Source of the DNA: Pseudonocardia hierapolitana
GTDB lineage: Bacteria; Actinomycetota; Actinomycetes; Mycobacteriales; Pseudonocardiaceae
Assembly: GCF_007994075.1 (NCBI RefSeq)
Contig: NZ_VIWU01000001.1
Span: 2,604,001-2,668,000 of the forward strand
Reading direction: 5' to 3'
Length of the DNA stretch: 64,000 bases
Shown: piece after piece, positions 26,059 to 35,448 of the stretch
Numbering within the stretch: the first letter of the stretch is position 1
Layout: each line of letters starts with the position of its first letter
Notes under the pieces: generated by a model
Told to the model about the DNA's origin: nothing
The model's input: only the letters and a program-made list of their open reading frames with translations
The model's database searches: none
Made by a program: the position numbers and the translations under genes

Positions 26059-28343
26059 GTGGCCTCCCGGTGCGCGCCCGGTGTGTGGACTTCGACCGCC
26101 ACGCCGCCGACGAGGCGTGTGCCGTCGTGTTGAACGAGATGAACCATGAAGGAGGCGCCCGGATGCGCATCTGAGGGCGCGGTGATCTTCAAACCGACCG
26201 TCGTCGGCGCGTCCGCGGGCAGCGCGACGGGCACCCGGATACGGGGCTTAGCCTTCAGCGGGAGCTCTACCGCGCCGGGGAAACGGCGGGCAACGCGCTG
26301 CGGCTGGGTCGAGCGCAGCACCCCACCCACGTATTCCTCCGCAATCGGCTCCGCGCCGCCGCAGTCCATGAGGCGGCGCTCGCGCGGTCGAACCGCCGGG
26401 ACGGCGAGCGGCCGCAGGCCTTCCGGCCGCACGAAGAAGCCCCTGACCCGATGCACGAGCGCGACGTCGGCAAGCGGCGCGTCCTCGGTCTGCAACACCT
26501 CAAGAGCTGGCTGCGCGTTCCCGCGGAGGTTGCCGATCATCACGGGCACGATAAGGAACTCGCCAGGCGCTAGATCGACCACCGTGAGGTTCTTTTGGGC
26601 GAGGTTGGCCTGTTCCCAGACGTGCGTCCCAACTGCCGGATGGTCGCTGCGCGCAATCGCCGCAGCGAGCAGGCACAGGTGCGTGCCGGAGGGTGGAACG
26701 TGCTCCCATGGCCAGCGGGCGGCGACGACGCGCTCCTCGCCGGGCGCGAGGTCGAAGGCTGCGCTCGCGGCGATGGCCGGCAGGAAGTCTCCCGGATAGG
26801 CGAACTGCGTGCCTGCGAACTGCTTGACCGCGAAGGTGACTACGAAGTGTCGGCAGGCCGCGCCCGCGGCGTCGTTGCGCACCCGGGCATGGAACCAGTT
26901 GTCCTGGCCGGACTCCGGCGACTGGTGGGCCGTGCCGCCGTCGTCGGCGTGCCGGATCCACAAATCGGGCGAGTTCCAGAATTCCCCGCCCCACACGTCG
27001 GCGCCAGTGTGGCCGGGAGCGTCGCGCAGCCATAGGCGCGGGACGGGCGATGGGTCAGCGAAGCCATAGACGAAGCGGTGGAACGCGTCGACCAGGCTGG
27101 CTGCGCCTGTGCGGGCGACAAGATCTTCCTCGAGAGCAGCTGTTGACAGCGGGCCGCCGCGATGCCGCTCGTACACGCTGCGCATCACGGCGCGCAGCGT
27201 CGCGACGCCCACGGTGGCAGCGACACCGCGGAAGAAGCGGCTACCGTCCGCGTAGGCGTTTCCGGGCGTGCGCCGTTGGAAGGGCAGACGTGAGCAGAGC
27301 TCGACCGGCGCGTCGAGGAAGTCGAATGGTTCGGTGTCGTCGGCACCGGCATCGTGAAACGTAGTGAAGGCTTCGTCCCACCATGCGTCGGCCTGGGACG
27401 CGGGCGTGACGCCGCGCGCGAACCAGCTGTGGAAGGTCTCGTGGCCGAGCGCGGGCACTGAGGTCGTCGTGGCGCCTGCGTACTCCATGCCACCGCCAGC
27501 GCCGTGGAAGAAAAAGACGAACCGATCGTCGAGGTACGGACCATAGTCGGTTTCGTTCGCGATCAAGAACCCGGCGGCGTCTGCGATCCGTGCAGCGAGA
27601 TTCTCCGGGTCGCCGGTTAACTTCCACGCCTCGATCGCGACCTGGCCGGTCAGCGGAAGCGTCACCGAACCGGTCACCGACTCCACCGTGTTACTTGCGC
27701 GAATCTCGAGGAGATGCGAGAGCGGGGCGAAGTGGTCCGGGAATTGCACCGACCAGTGGTTTGCGCCGAGCGCGGTGACCATGCCGTTGGTGATGATGGA
27801 GTGTGCCGCCAGTGTCCCGGTGACTTCGACGTCGAGACGGATAGGGAATCGATCCCAGATGAGGTTCGACGGTAGCCACGCCTCAAGATAGCGCCCGGCG
27901 TTGAGGTCGGACATGCCGAACGTCCAGCGCAGCCGCGGGCCGGGTGACCATGCGAGGACGGGCGGGTAGGACCCGCCAAGCTCGGAGTCCGGTGGGCCGA
28001 GCTGGTACGCGACGCGGAGGGTGTGCACGGACCCGGCGTCCTGGACGGCGTCCAGGACGCGGACCGTCGAGAACGAGCCAGCGCCCACGTTGCGCGCCGC
28101 CAGGTCGCTCGGATCGGTGGGCGTCCCGTCGACCCAGACCTGGCCGATCGTTTGCCGCAGGTCAAGTAGCGGGGAGCCGGTCGTGGGGCCGATTTCGTAG
28201 GTGAGGGTGACGTCGGCGCGACCGATGGAGGCCGCGCCGTCGAAGCTCACGGTCGCCTGCACGTCCTGGATGTGGATCGGCACGGCGAGCAGGCCGTCGA
28301 CCGGGGTGGGTGGCGGCGCAAGCTCGTAGTTGGGCGCGGACAT
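26055..28343 (-). CDS. M1-like (gluzincin) metallopeptidase with C-terminal Ig-like domains
   Basis: Predicted zinc peptidase of 762 residues. An N-terminal beta domain (1-240) precedes the catalytic part. GGGMEY (283-288) matches the exopeptidase GxMEN-type motif. The zinc site is HETFH (301-305) with the third ligand Glu324 in WWDEAF, the exact HEXXH-X18-E spacing of family M1. Residues about 450-580 form a beta-sandwich (WNSPDLWIRHADDGG, then NWFHARVRNDA) that resembles a domain in the neighbouring HEXXGH protein. A further beta-rich domain ends the protein. No signal peptide or membrane helix is visible. It starts nine bases after the upstream metallopeptidase gene stops and overlaps the phosphatase gene. 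G+C is lower than in the chromosome around. Confidence 0.8.
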   Translation of the reverse strand: MSAPNYELAPPPTPVDGLLAVPIHIQDVQATVSFDGAASIGRADVTLTYEIGPTTGSPLLDLRQTIGQVWVDGTPTDPSDLAARNVGAGSFSTVRVLDAVQDAGSVHTLRVAYQLGPPDSELGGSYPPVLAWSPGPRLRWTFGMSDLNAGRYLEAWLPSNLIWDRFPIRLDVEVTGTLAAHSIITNGMVTALGANHWSVQFPDHFAPLSHLLEIRASNTVESVTGSVTLPLTGQVAIEAWKLTGDPENLAARIADAAGFLIANETDYGPYLDDRFVFFFHGAGGGMEYAGATTTSVPALGHETFHSWFARGVTPASQADAWWDEAFTTFHDAGADDTEPFDFLDAPVELCSRLPFQRRTPGNAYADGSRFFRGVAATVGVATLRAVMRSVYERHRGGPLSTAALEEDLVARTGAASLVDAFHRFVYGFADPSPVPRLWLRDAPGHTGADVWGGEFWNSPDLWIRHADDGGTAHQSPESGQDNWFHARVRNDAAGAACRHFVVTFAVKQFAGTQFAYPGDFLPAIAASAAFDLAPGEERVVAARWPWEHVPPSGTHLCLLAAAIARSDHPAVGTHVWEQANLAQKNLTVVDLAPGEFLIVPVMIGNLRGNAQPALEVLQTEDAPLADVALVHRVRGFFVRPEGLRPLAVPAVRPRERRLMDCGGAEPIAEEYVGGVLRSTQPQRVARRFPGAVELPLKAKPRIRVPVALPADAPTTVGLKITAPSDAHPGASFMVHLVQHDGTRLVGGVAVEVHTPGAHREAT

Positions 28344-28352
28344 GTCCTGCGA

Positions 28353-31300
28353 TCAGCAGTCGTCGTCGCGCATCTTGAACCCGACAATGACTTCCTTGAC
28401 CTTGACGTCCTTGAGGTCCTGGTCGTGGATGCCGAGGCAGTCGAGCAGCTCCTTTGCCGGACGCCTGCAGTCGCGTTTGGCGCCGGGACGTGCGTTGTAG
28501 GGGCGGGTGAGCTCGGGGTCGAGCCGGTAGGTCATGCCACCGAGCAGGTCGCCATCGCCGCGGACGGTGACGCGGATTTCGCAGATTCCGGCCGCGGCGA
28601 CGGCATCCTTGGTGAAGTCCTGGCCGGCCTTGAGCCGCAGCACGACCTCGCGCCGGGCGCCGGGCCTGAGGATGAAGCGGTCATCGTCGAGGCCTTCGAA
28701 GGAGAGGCGCCAGCCCGCTGACGCGAGCAGCTGCGGAAGCTCCGCGTGCAGCGTCATCAGCGCGCGTCGGGGGTTGGGGTTTCCGACCCAGACGCTGACG
28801 CCGTCCAGGCTCTGCAGTAGGCCCTCGCCGCCGCCACCACCCGCCACGGGTTGGACGTTGCGCTGACCTACGTTGTTGTCGTTCGGGACCAGGCGCCACT
28901 CCGGGATCACCTCGCCGACGGTGAAGTTGTCGACGTTGGATGCGTCGCCGTCGGCGGAGACGACCATGAGCATGCAGTCGTGCCCGTAAGCGTTGATGTT
29001 CGGCGTCCACTCGAAGGGGCCGACAACCTCCTCCTGGGTATTGTTGCCCGCAATGGTGCCGACGGCGATCTGCGCGGTGGAGAACGTCTCGAAGTCGCCC
29101 GGCCAGAGCAGGCCGGCGCCGGGCCTGGTGTGGAAACCACGGACGATCACGTTCGTTGCGGTCTGGGTACCTCGGTTCTTGACCTTTACGTAGGCGTAGT
29201 TGGTCTCTCCGAGGGCTGGCTCCTCGTGCGTTGTCATGCCGTCTGCACTGCGCCGGTTCCAGATTGTCGTCGTGTGCCAGTGGACCGGCTGGTACTGGTA
29301 CTCACCTACGCGGCCGTCGTCAATGTAGACGTCCTGGTCGGGCGGCTGGCCGGGCGCGACGATCGTCCCATCGCCGGGGCCTCCGTTCGTGATCAGTGGA
29401 CTCTGGAACTCGCCCTGCTTCTCGAACGACCAGCGGAAGACCTTGTTGTAGGCGCCGCCGAAGATGCCTTCCGAGGTCCAATTGAGCTGGTCAGTCGCCA
29501 TGAGTTCGGCGCAGAAGTCACGCGCGTAGCTCGGGTTGCTGGCCGGCGTGAGGTTCTGCACCGCCCTCAGGATCAGATACAGCATCATGCGTGAGGCGAA
29601 CCGGCGCCGGCCGACGTCCGCGGAGTCGCCGCCGATCGACCGGTATACGCGGAACAGCGTCGTAGCGAGAATCTCCTCCGAGCCGTATCCGGCGTCGTCC
29701 TGCGCGCCACCCCATGCCCAGCCCGCGGCCACGTCGCGATCAAAGCGGCGGTTGAGCGTCGGATGCCAGGGCACGTAGGTGAATCGCAGGTCGCCGGGCT
29801 TGCCCAGCGGGGTGCCGTCGACCCCTCGCAGATTCGAGTCGGGATCAAAGTAGATGCCCGAGAGGGAGTCACCTGCGCTGTGCGCAAAGCCGAAGTTGGC
29901 AGTTCCGACCGCCTCGTACAGAATCCCGTGACCGCACAGCTCATGCCAGTGAACGCGGGGGTCGCAGGCGCGCCCGAGCACGTTGCCTGTGTCGGTCAAG
30001 TCCATGATCCCGTAGCCGACATGCCCGATCCCGCCCAATCCGTCACCGACGCAGTGAGCGTTGATGACGTTCCCTGAGAAGCAGCGGTGGTCGATCGAGA
30101 CGGGAAAACTCGTGTTGCTGAAATAGCCGGACCCTCCAGCGATGGTCCAGCCGAGACCCGCGATCTCACGGAAGATCCGGTCTACGTGGAAGTAGGCGCT
30201 GACGGCGGCGAAGTTATTGGTTCGCACGTCATAGAGGAAGTCTGTGCCAGTGGGGGACGCCGGAGCAGCGACCATATCACCCTCGACCTCCTGGAGACGG
30301 CCGAACGTGCCTGAAAGCGATTGGGTCCCGCCGGATGGCGCGTTGAGATTCTGCAGGAGGACGGTGTCGCGATGCGGGTTGAGGGTTGCGTTGTTGGACG
30401 CGGCGTTCAGCGCGGAGTTGCCGGTCTTCGTCGGTGGATCCTGAAGGAAGAGCTGGCCGTCGACTTCACTCACCAGTGCGCGCAGGTATAGCACCGAGTT
30501 CGTCTGAACCTCGACGAGCATGCGCCAGGTGAGCTGCTCGCGATCCCCCACCGGCATCTCGAACGTAATCTCGGCGACCAAGTAGTACGCGCCATCCTGA
30601 ATCCGCTCGTCGACCGGCGGAAGGGGCAGGAGCAGCGGCCCGCGGTCGTCAGGAACCTCCCCTGTCTCACCCGACTCGCGGCCAACGTCGCGGTTGAACC
30701 GCTCAGGGATCGAATTCGACGACGGCACACGGGCCAGCTCGTCGTACTGGTATACCCAGAACTGACCGAAGATAAGGCGAGTCTGGCGCCTGGCCACGGC
30801 GGCGCGTTCGCTCGGCCACTCGGCGTCGGTCAGGTCGATCAGCAGATCGCGGCCCTCGTCCTCCGCATCCTCGCTCAGTTCGTCTCCAGCCGCGCGCCGC
30901 GCACGCAGGATTTCGGTCCTCTGGAAAAGCCGCCTGTATCGCTCGACTGACTCCTCGGGAGGCATCTCCACCTCGATGCCGGCGTGGGCGGTGTTGACGG
31001 AACGGACCACCCGGTTCGGTCCCTGTTTGACGGTCACTTTCAGGCCAGCTGCCCAGACGGGCGTGTTGAGCACCGTCTGGGCGAAGCTGAACGTCGTCGA
31101 ATCAAAGCTCGTGCGCTCCTCGGCAAGGCGGTACTCGATGCCCTGCGTCCTCGGGTCGAGGTGGGTCGCCCGCACCGGCAGGTTGTCCAACTCTCCGCCT
31201 GGCACCTCGTACGCGGACGCCATCGCGCGCAAATACGCAATCGCGGCAGCCAGCGGACTCCCCTCGTCTGACTCCCAGTACTCCTGTGAGTGACGAATCG

Positions 31301-31367
31301 CCCGCAGTCGGTTGTCCTGATCACGAATGACATGCGCCTTCAGTCCCGCATCGAACTGCTCCTGCAT
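28353..31367 (-). CDS. Large predicted zinc metallopeptidase with HEXXGH site
   Basis: First gene of the operon, 1004 residues. The N-terminal 150 residues look like a fungalysin/thermolysin propeptide (AQTVLNTPVWAAGLKVTV). The central domain has HELCGH at 475-480, one residue longer than the usual HEXXH, then GFAHSAGDS (493-501) and SEEILATTLFRVYRS with Glu564-Glu565 as candidate third ligands. Residues about 670-840 are a CARDB-like beta-sandwich (YAYVKVKNRGTQTATNV) related to one in the M1-like partner; the C-terminus is beta-rich and Cys-containing. No signal peptide is seen. Overall architecture is closest to M36/M4-like proteins, while HEXXGH is otherwise known from dipeptidyl peptidase III (M49). 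Substrate unknown. Confidence 0.7.
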   Translation of the reverse strand: MQEQFDAGLKAHVIRDQDNRLRAIRHSQEYWESDEGSPLAAAIAYLRAMASAYEVPGGELDNLPVRATHLDPRTQGIEYRLAEERTSFDSTTFSFAQTVLNTPVWAAGLKVTVKQGPNRVVRSVNTAHAGIEVEMPPEESVERYRRLFQRTEILRARRAAGDELSEDAEDEGRDLLIDLTDAEWPSERAAVARRQTRLIFGQFWVYQYDELARVPSSNSIPERFNRDVGRESGETGEVPDDRGPLLLPLPPVDERIQDGAYYLVAEITFEMPVGDREQLTWRMLVEVQTNSVLYLRALVSEVDGQLFLQDPPTKTGNSALNAASNNATLNPHRDTVLLQNLNAPSGGTQSLSGTFGRLQEVEGDMVAAPASPTGTDFLYDVRTNNFAAVSAYFHVDRIFREIAGLGWTIAGGSGYFSNTSFPVSIDHRCFSGNVINAHCVGDGLGGIGHVGYGIMDLTDTGNVLGRACDPRVHWHELCGHGILYEAVGTANFGFAHSAGDSLSGIYFDPDSNLRGVDGTPLGKPGDLRFTYVPWHPTLNRRFDRDVAAGWAWGGAQDDAGYGSEEILATTLFRVYRSIGGDSADVGRRRFASRMMLYLILRAVQNLTPASNPSYARDFCAELMATDQLNWTSEGIFGGAYNKVFRWSFEKQGEFQSPLITNGGPGDGTIVAPGQPPDQDVYIDDGRVGEYQYQPVHWHTTTIWNRRSADGMTTHEEPALGETNYAYVKVKNRGTQTATNVIVRGFHTRPGAGLLWPGDFETFSTAQIAVGTIAGNNTQEEVVGPFEWTPNINAYGHDCMLMVVSADGDASNVDNFTVGEVIPEWRLVPNDNNVGQRNVQPVAGGGGGEGLLQSLDGVSVWVGNPNPRRALMTLHAELPQLLASAGWRLSFEGLDDDRFILRPGARREVVLRLKAGQDFTKDAVAAAGICEIRVTVRGDGDLLGGMTYRLDPELTRPYNARPGAKRDCRRPAKELLDCLGIHDQDLKDVKVKEVIVGFKMRDDDC

Positions 31368-31970
31368 CAGTCCTCCCAGCTGAGGTCACCCACGCGAACC
31401 GCATGCCGGTACTTGAAGGCCGGTCCGACTTGTCGCGCATGCGCGCGGCGACCAGCGCTCGCGGCGCAACGCGTGCCCTCATCGACCCATCCCCATAGCG
31501 CTAAGTGCGCCCAGGCGTACTCGCGGTGACTGTGCTCCCGTTACAGCTGAGGCGGGCTTTCACCCGAATGGCCCAGCACTACGACGCACGTCATAACCAG
31601 AGACTAGGCGGGCTCTGTAGAGCTCGACTTGTCGGGCGAACGAGCAGATCGAACGGGTCCTCGATCAATCGACGGAACGGCAGGCTCGCCATGCTCGGCA
31701 TGATCGCCACCTCGCCCACCAGCACGCCGGCGACCCCTTTATTGCGATCCTGAGAAAGGTCGCAGGCTCACACCGCTCGATCGTCTCGCCGCCGTGGTGG
31801 CCACCCATCGCTTCGAAGATCTGCGCGGGCGATCGATCCCGCCACATGTCCCCGACGCCGGGCCGTCCTGAGCCGCCCAGGGCACCTATCGTGATCTCAA
31901 CCCGTGCTACCGTCCCATCGGCCAAGCGCGGATACGTTCTGGCGCCGTGCCCGAACCTCGCGCGGGGCAG
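31368..31970. other. Gene-poor stretch upstream of the metallopeptidase operon
   Basis: Should contain the operon promoter. On the minus strand about 31640-31925 there are two short out-of-frame stretches with protein-like composition (GRPGVGDMWRDRSPAQIFEA, then a frame reading VGEVAIMPSMASLPFRRLI), perhaps a frameshifted remnant of an unrecognised gene. No other feature is seen. Confidence 0.4.
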
Positions 31971-32231
31971 TCAGGACCAGAGGAGCAGGTCGTACGTCCC
32001 TGCCTCGTTTTTGACACATCGCCAGTTGCGACCTTGTGTTGCGGCTGTGGCGGCACACGAAGGGTAGTCCGGATGGTTTGAGTGGAACATCCATTCCGCT
32101 TCTGCTGCGTAGAACACGGAAGATAAGGAAGGCGTGTCATGTACCGGGGCGGCCAGATGGGCCGGAACGAGCGCTGCGCCACAAAGTACGGCCGCCGCTA
32201 TCGCGAGTTGTCGAAGTTTACTCATCGCCAT
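31971..32231 (-). CDS. Small secreted protein of unknown function
   Basis: Predicted 86-residue exported protein. Basic MSKLRQ is followed by a hydrophobic core AIAAAVLCGAALV and likely cleavage near the AHLAAP region. The mature part is about 55 residues, with two cysteines 14 positions apart (SCAATAATQGRNWRC) that could form a disulfide, and aromatic residues. Two start codons are possible (32231 and 32225); AAAGAAGA lies just upstream and spaces better for the second. It sits directly downstream of the beta-helix protein gene on the same strand (65 bp), within the integrated element. No family is recognised. Confidence 0.6.
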   Translation of the reverse strand: MAMSKLRQLAIAAAVLCGAALVPAHLAAPVHDTPSLSSVFYAAEAEWMFHSNHPDYPSCAATAATQGRNWRCVKNEAGTYDLLLWS

Positions 32232-32296
32232 TCTTCTTTCGATCGACTTCGTCTCTCACGCGAAGTTGGCAGACGAAGCAAAGCTATACTGTAGCG

Positions 32297-33898
32297 TTAC
32301 TCAGCGCCGATCCCGGCCATCGGAGGACCCGTAAGGCCCGCTACGGCAGTAACGAGAACCGCAGCAAGTACATATCCCAGAATTGAATGCAAGTAGAAAT
32401 ACCGTCGGACCCACGGCTTCACTCGATCGCTGGTGACGTCGACGTTCGCATATGCCTGACCAAAGCTGATCAGCGGAATCAACCGATGGGTGCTGAAGAT
32501 AATCTTCGACCTCGCACGGGCTCTTCTCATCGCATTCGACGGAAGATAGCGTGCAGCAATAGCACCGACGCCGATTACGCACACAATCCACAGGACGACC
32601 CATTCCGGGTGGTACCCGTAGCCCACGGTGAATCGGTGAACGGGAGAAAGTAGCCATCTAGCAGGATAGACAACGCCTCTCTCCGAGTACTCCCTCGCCA
32701 TTCGATCCATTCCAACCGCGTTAGCTTCGGAGGACCTCCCAGCCGCCCTGAGGCTGCTTTCGAGCTGCGCGTAAGCCATTCGACAGAATCCGGGATCACT
32801 CCTTAGCCAACGGATGTACCAGTCACTGCTGCGAGAAATTAACCCGTCTGAGCCAGCGCCAGTGGTGCGCAGTCCGTCAAACATGAAATCTGACATGAAA
32901 ATTCGTGGCGGCCATGCGTCCTTGCTGTCGTCCACCCCCTTCACTGTGGTGCCCCGGAGGTATAGAGTCCGATCCTCTCCGAACCACGTAGCCGGCTGCG
33001 GCCCGGCAAGGATCAGCGCTCCATCTACCCGAACTCGGGACATGTGGACGTCTTGGTAAATCTGGGCGCCTGTCAGGTTAACATCGCCGCCGATCTGTGC
33101 CGAGTTGAGATGAACTACGTCTCGGAAGGTCGCCTTCGTGGCGAGCAGGGAATTCTTTAGCACAGCCTCAGTGATGTCGACCGCGCCGCCGAATTCACTC
33201 CTGTCTAGTGAAACGGCATCGCTTACCTCCGCCCGACCTAGAGATACTGTGGCGCCATCGTCAGATCTGGCACCGACAATGGCGAGAGTTCCCTTCAGCT
33301 CTGCGCCTAGCATCCTGACCTCTGACCTAAAATGCGAGCCAGAAAGGACGAGGTTGGCTCCGATTGAGGTGTTCTCGAGGTCCACTAGTTCGCCAAAGGA
33401 GGAGTCGATGAGCACGAGGGCCCCCGCGATGGTCGAGTGCGACAGGAATAATGGCGCCTCAAAGCGGGAATTCGTGAGTCGCACACTTGCCGAGATCTTA
33501 GAATTACGGAGCTCTATCTCGCTCGTGTATCGCGCGCCAGAAATAGCAATTGGCCTATCTTTTATCAAATCGGAGTACTTAGGTGCCGTCAAGATCGTTT
33601 GAATAAACGTCGAACGCAGTGTTCTTGACGCGGGCCAGCCCTCGCTTTCATCTACCGAGGGGGCAGTACCGAAGGCGGCATTCATAGAAAGGTCGGCGTC
33701 TTGCCGTTGGCACAGCTTGTCCCAAACCCACAGCTCTTGTTCTGTCCAGGTAGACAAGGCGGCCGCACGGCACGCGTCAGACTGTTGTTCGTCAGCCGCA
33801 GCGCTCTGCGCCGAAGCAGCCATTGCTAAGATGAAAAAGCAAAGTATGGCCACCCCTCGCCAGAAGACGGAGAGGCGCTTTCGCCATCTATTTATCAT
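32297..33898 (-). CDS. Membrane-anchored beta-helix (pentapeptide-like) protein
   Basis: Protein of 533 residues with an N-terminal signal (about 12-35, ending near AQSAAADE). Residues about 110-330 consist of roughly 20-residue turns such as AISGARYTSEIELRNSKISA and DVHLNSAQIGGDVNLTGAQI, a right-handed beta-helix pattern. Two transmembrane helices are at about 425-445 and 500-520. The predicted topology places the beta-helix outside and a short basic segment (RRARARSK) inside. Codon use and G+C (about half) are far below the chromosome, and the style resembles proteobacterial membrane pentapeptide proteins, so recent acquisition is likely. Function unknown; recognition or binding of a surface ligand is only a guess. 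Confidence 0.7.
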   Translation of the reverse strand: MINRWRKRLSVFWRGVAILCFFILAMAASAQSAAADEQQSDACRAAALSTWTEQELWVWDKLCQRQDADLSMNAAFGTAPSVDESEGWPASRTLRSTFIQTILTAPKYSDLIKDRPIAISGARYTSEIELRNSKISASVRLTNSRFEAPLFLSHSTIAGALVLIDSSFGELVDLENTSIGANLVLSGSHFRSEVRMLGAELKGTLAIVGARSDDGATVSLGRAEVSDAVSLDRSEFGGAVDITEAVLKNSLLATKATFRDVVHLNSAQIGGDVNLTGAQIYQDVHMSRVRVDGALILAGPQPATWFGEDRTLYLRGTTVKGVDDSKDAWPPRIFMSDFMFDGLRTTGAGSDGLISRSSDWYIRWLRSDPGFCRMAYAQLESSLRAAGRSSEANAVGMDRMAREYSERGVVYPARWLLSPVHRFTVGYGYHPEWVVLWIVCVIGVGAIAARYLPSNAMRRARARSKIIFSTHRLIPLISFGQAYANVDVTSDRVKPWVRRYFYLHSILGYVLAAVLVTAVAGLTGPPMAGIGAE

Positions 33899-35448
33899 GT
33901 CTGCCTCGTTACTGTCCGATGCACCGACGTCTCATAAGACTGGAGTCCAGGCGGGCAGTCTTGCGACCTCGTGTGTCTGCACGCGCAGCGGCCCTTTCCT
34001 TCGAGGGCCGTGACGTATTGCGTGACCTGCGCGAAGCCCTGACCTTCAATTGCGCAGTGGTCGCGTGCCAGCGCGGGGGCCAACTCGCGGCCACGCATCC
34101 AGGCCATGTCGGGCGGGCCCTCGCACAGGTTAGCTCTGGTTTCATGTGCCGGAACCGCCATTTCGCCGCCCAATCGGCGCGCGGCACATCGTGACCCTGG
34201 ATCAAATCCTCATTCATAGTGGTCGCCGCCGCGCTGTCAATCAGTGCCCAGGGTGGAGGCAACAAGGTCAGGATCACGCGCTTGCAGAAACCGACCGGAA
34301 CCAGGTGCGCATCCGGGTCGGATACGTCGATCAACCAGTTCTGAGTGGCCCTCGAGCACACATCGTGGCCGGCCTCGAGGTAGCAGCCGCATGCAGCAGC
34401 GGCTTGCGGAACCGGACCTCGAGCTGGTCGGGTGCGTCGAGGCATTCGGAGCACATGCTGCGGCGGCTCTAGACGAATCCTTTGATCGCCCAGGCGACGG
34501 TGACTCTGAGTCTTCAGAAGCGCGGTCATTGATCGGTCCATTGCGGCCACCTCGCTCGCGGCAGGGGTCCTTGAGGAGGAGCGCCGAGGCTGCCGTCAGA
34601 TACAGCGCTACCTCGAGCCCCGCGGACACCAGGAGAGAATCTCGGTGTCGTCCACCAGGGGCCATCGTGCAGACCCCCGTCCACAAGTGAGAAGCCCCCG
34701 TTCGCGCGGGGGGGAAGACCCCCGCTTGTGGCCGAGCCTGGTTCTCCCGGGCCCGCCCGTCGGGTACCAAGTCGCCTCCTCCGTCGCCGGCGTTCCCATG
34801 CCGGTGTTACTGGCGTCGAGGTCGCGTGAGGTGGGGCGAGTCCAATCGGCCTATTGCACGTTGCCGAGATCCTCTTCCGTCGGGCCGACCGGGGACCCAG
34901 GACGGCGACCATCGAGGCGGGGCCGGCTCGGCTCTCGGGCACGGCGAGCGCAGCCGTCAGCCCGTTCGTCCTTTTGATCGGTGGGGTTCAGGGTTCGCGG
35001 CAGGCGCAGGGCCTGAGCTGGCAGCGGCCTGAAGCGCTTGGGACTTAGGGTGCCCACAGGGGCGATGTGACGCTCGTCCCGATCACGCAGCCCGCACGCG
35101 AGAGCCACGAGCCTTGTCCGTGACCCGCACGAGCAACCATCGCCCGCTCACGGGCGTGGGTGCCAGACACGCCTGCGGCCGGACTAGCTGCACCAGCGTG
35201 CCCGCGCTGTATGCGATCGGGACCGGGCTGGAGCACCTCGCCGAGGGAACCCTCCGACGAAGACTCAAATTCGTCCTCCTCCTGCTCCGGCTCTGTGGAC
35301 CACACTCGACCTAAGCGAAGCCGGCGCCGGCCCCGGGGAGCCATATGGGGAGCGAAAGCGCGCTGTCTGATGGGGCTGGGAGCTACTCAGGAGGTCGCAC
35401 TCAAAGCATCAGAGCAGGTAGTGTGGCATGTACATACGGAGGAGAACA
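33899..35448. other. Gene-poor right arm of the integrated element
   Basis: About 1.5 kb with no gene I can support. A minus-strand frame at 33909-34550 has some protein-like stretches (around 34190-34370) but no family and no clear start. A strong inverted repeat lies at 34681-34731. The region ends at attR. Confidence 0.5.
34681..34731. repeat. Nested inverted repeat
   Basis: Outer arms CCACAAG (34681-34687) and CTTGTGG (34725-34731) enclose a second G/C-rich hairpin (CCCCCG...CGCGGGGG, about 34695-34712). Could be a bidirectional terminator or a relic of an IS end. Confidence 0.5.

Noticed and set aside
31505..31753. Plus-strand frame upstream of the metallopeptidase operon
   Set aside because: Unnatural composition; the opposite strand shows better, though broken, coding character.
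33909..34550. Possible minus-strand gene in the right arm of the island
   Set aside because: Only a short inner part looks protein-like, with no family, start or ribosome site.
23569..35448. Known phage-defence or conjugation modules in the island
   Set aside because: No nuclease, helicase, methyltransferase, relaxase, replication or structural phage gene was recognisable.
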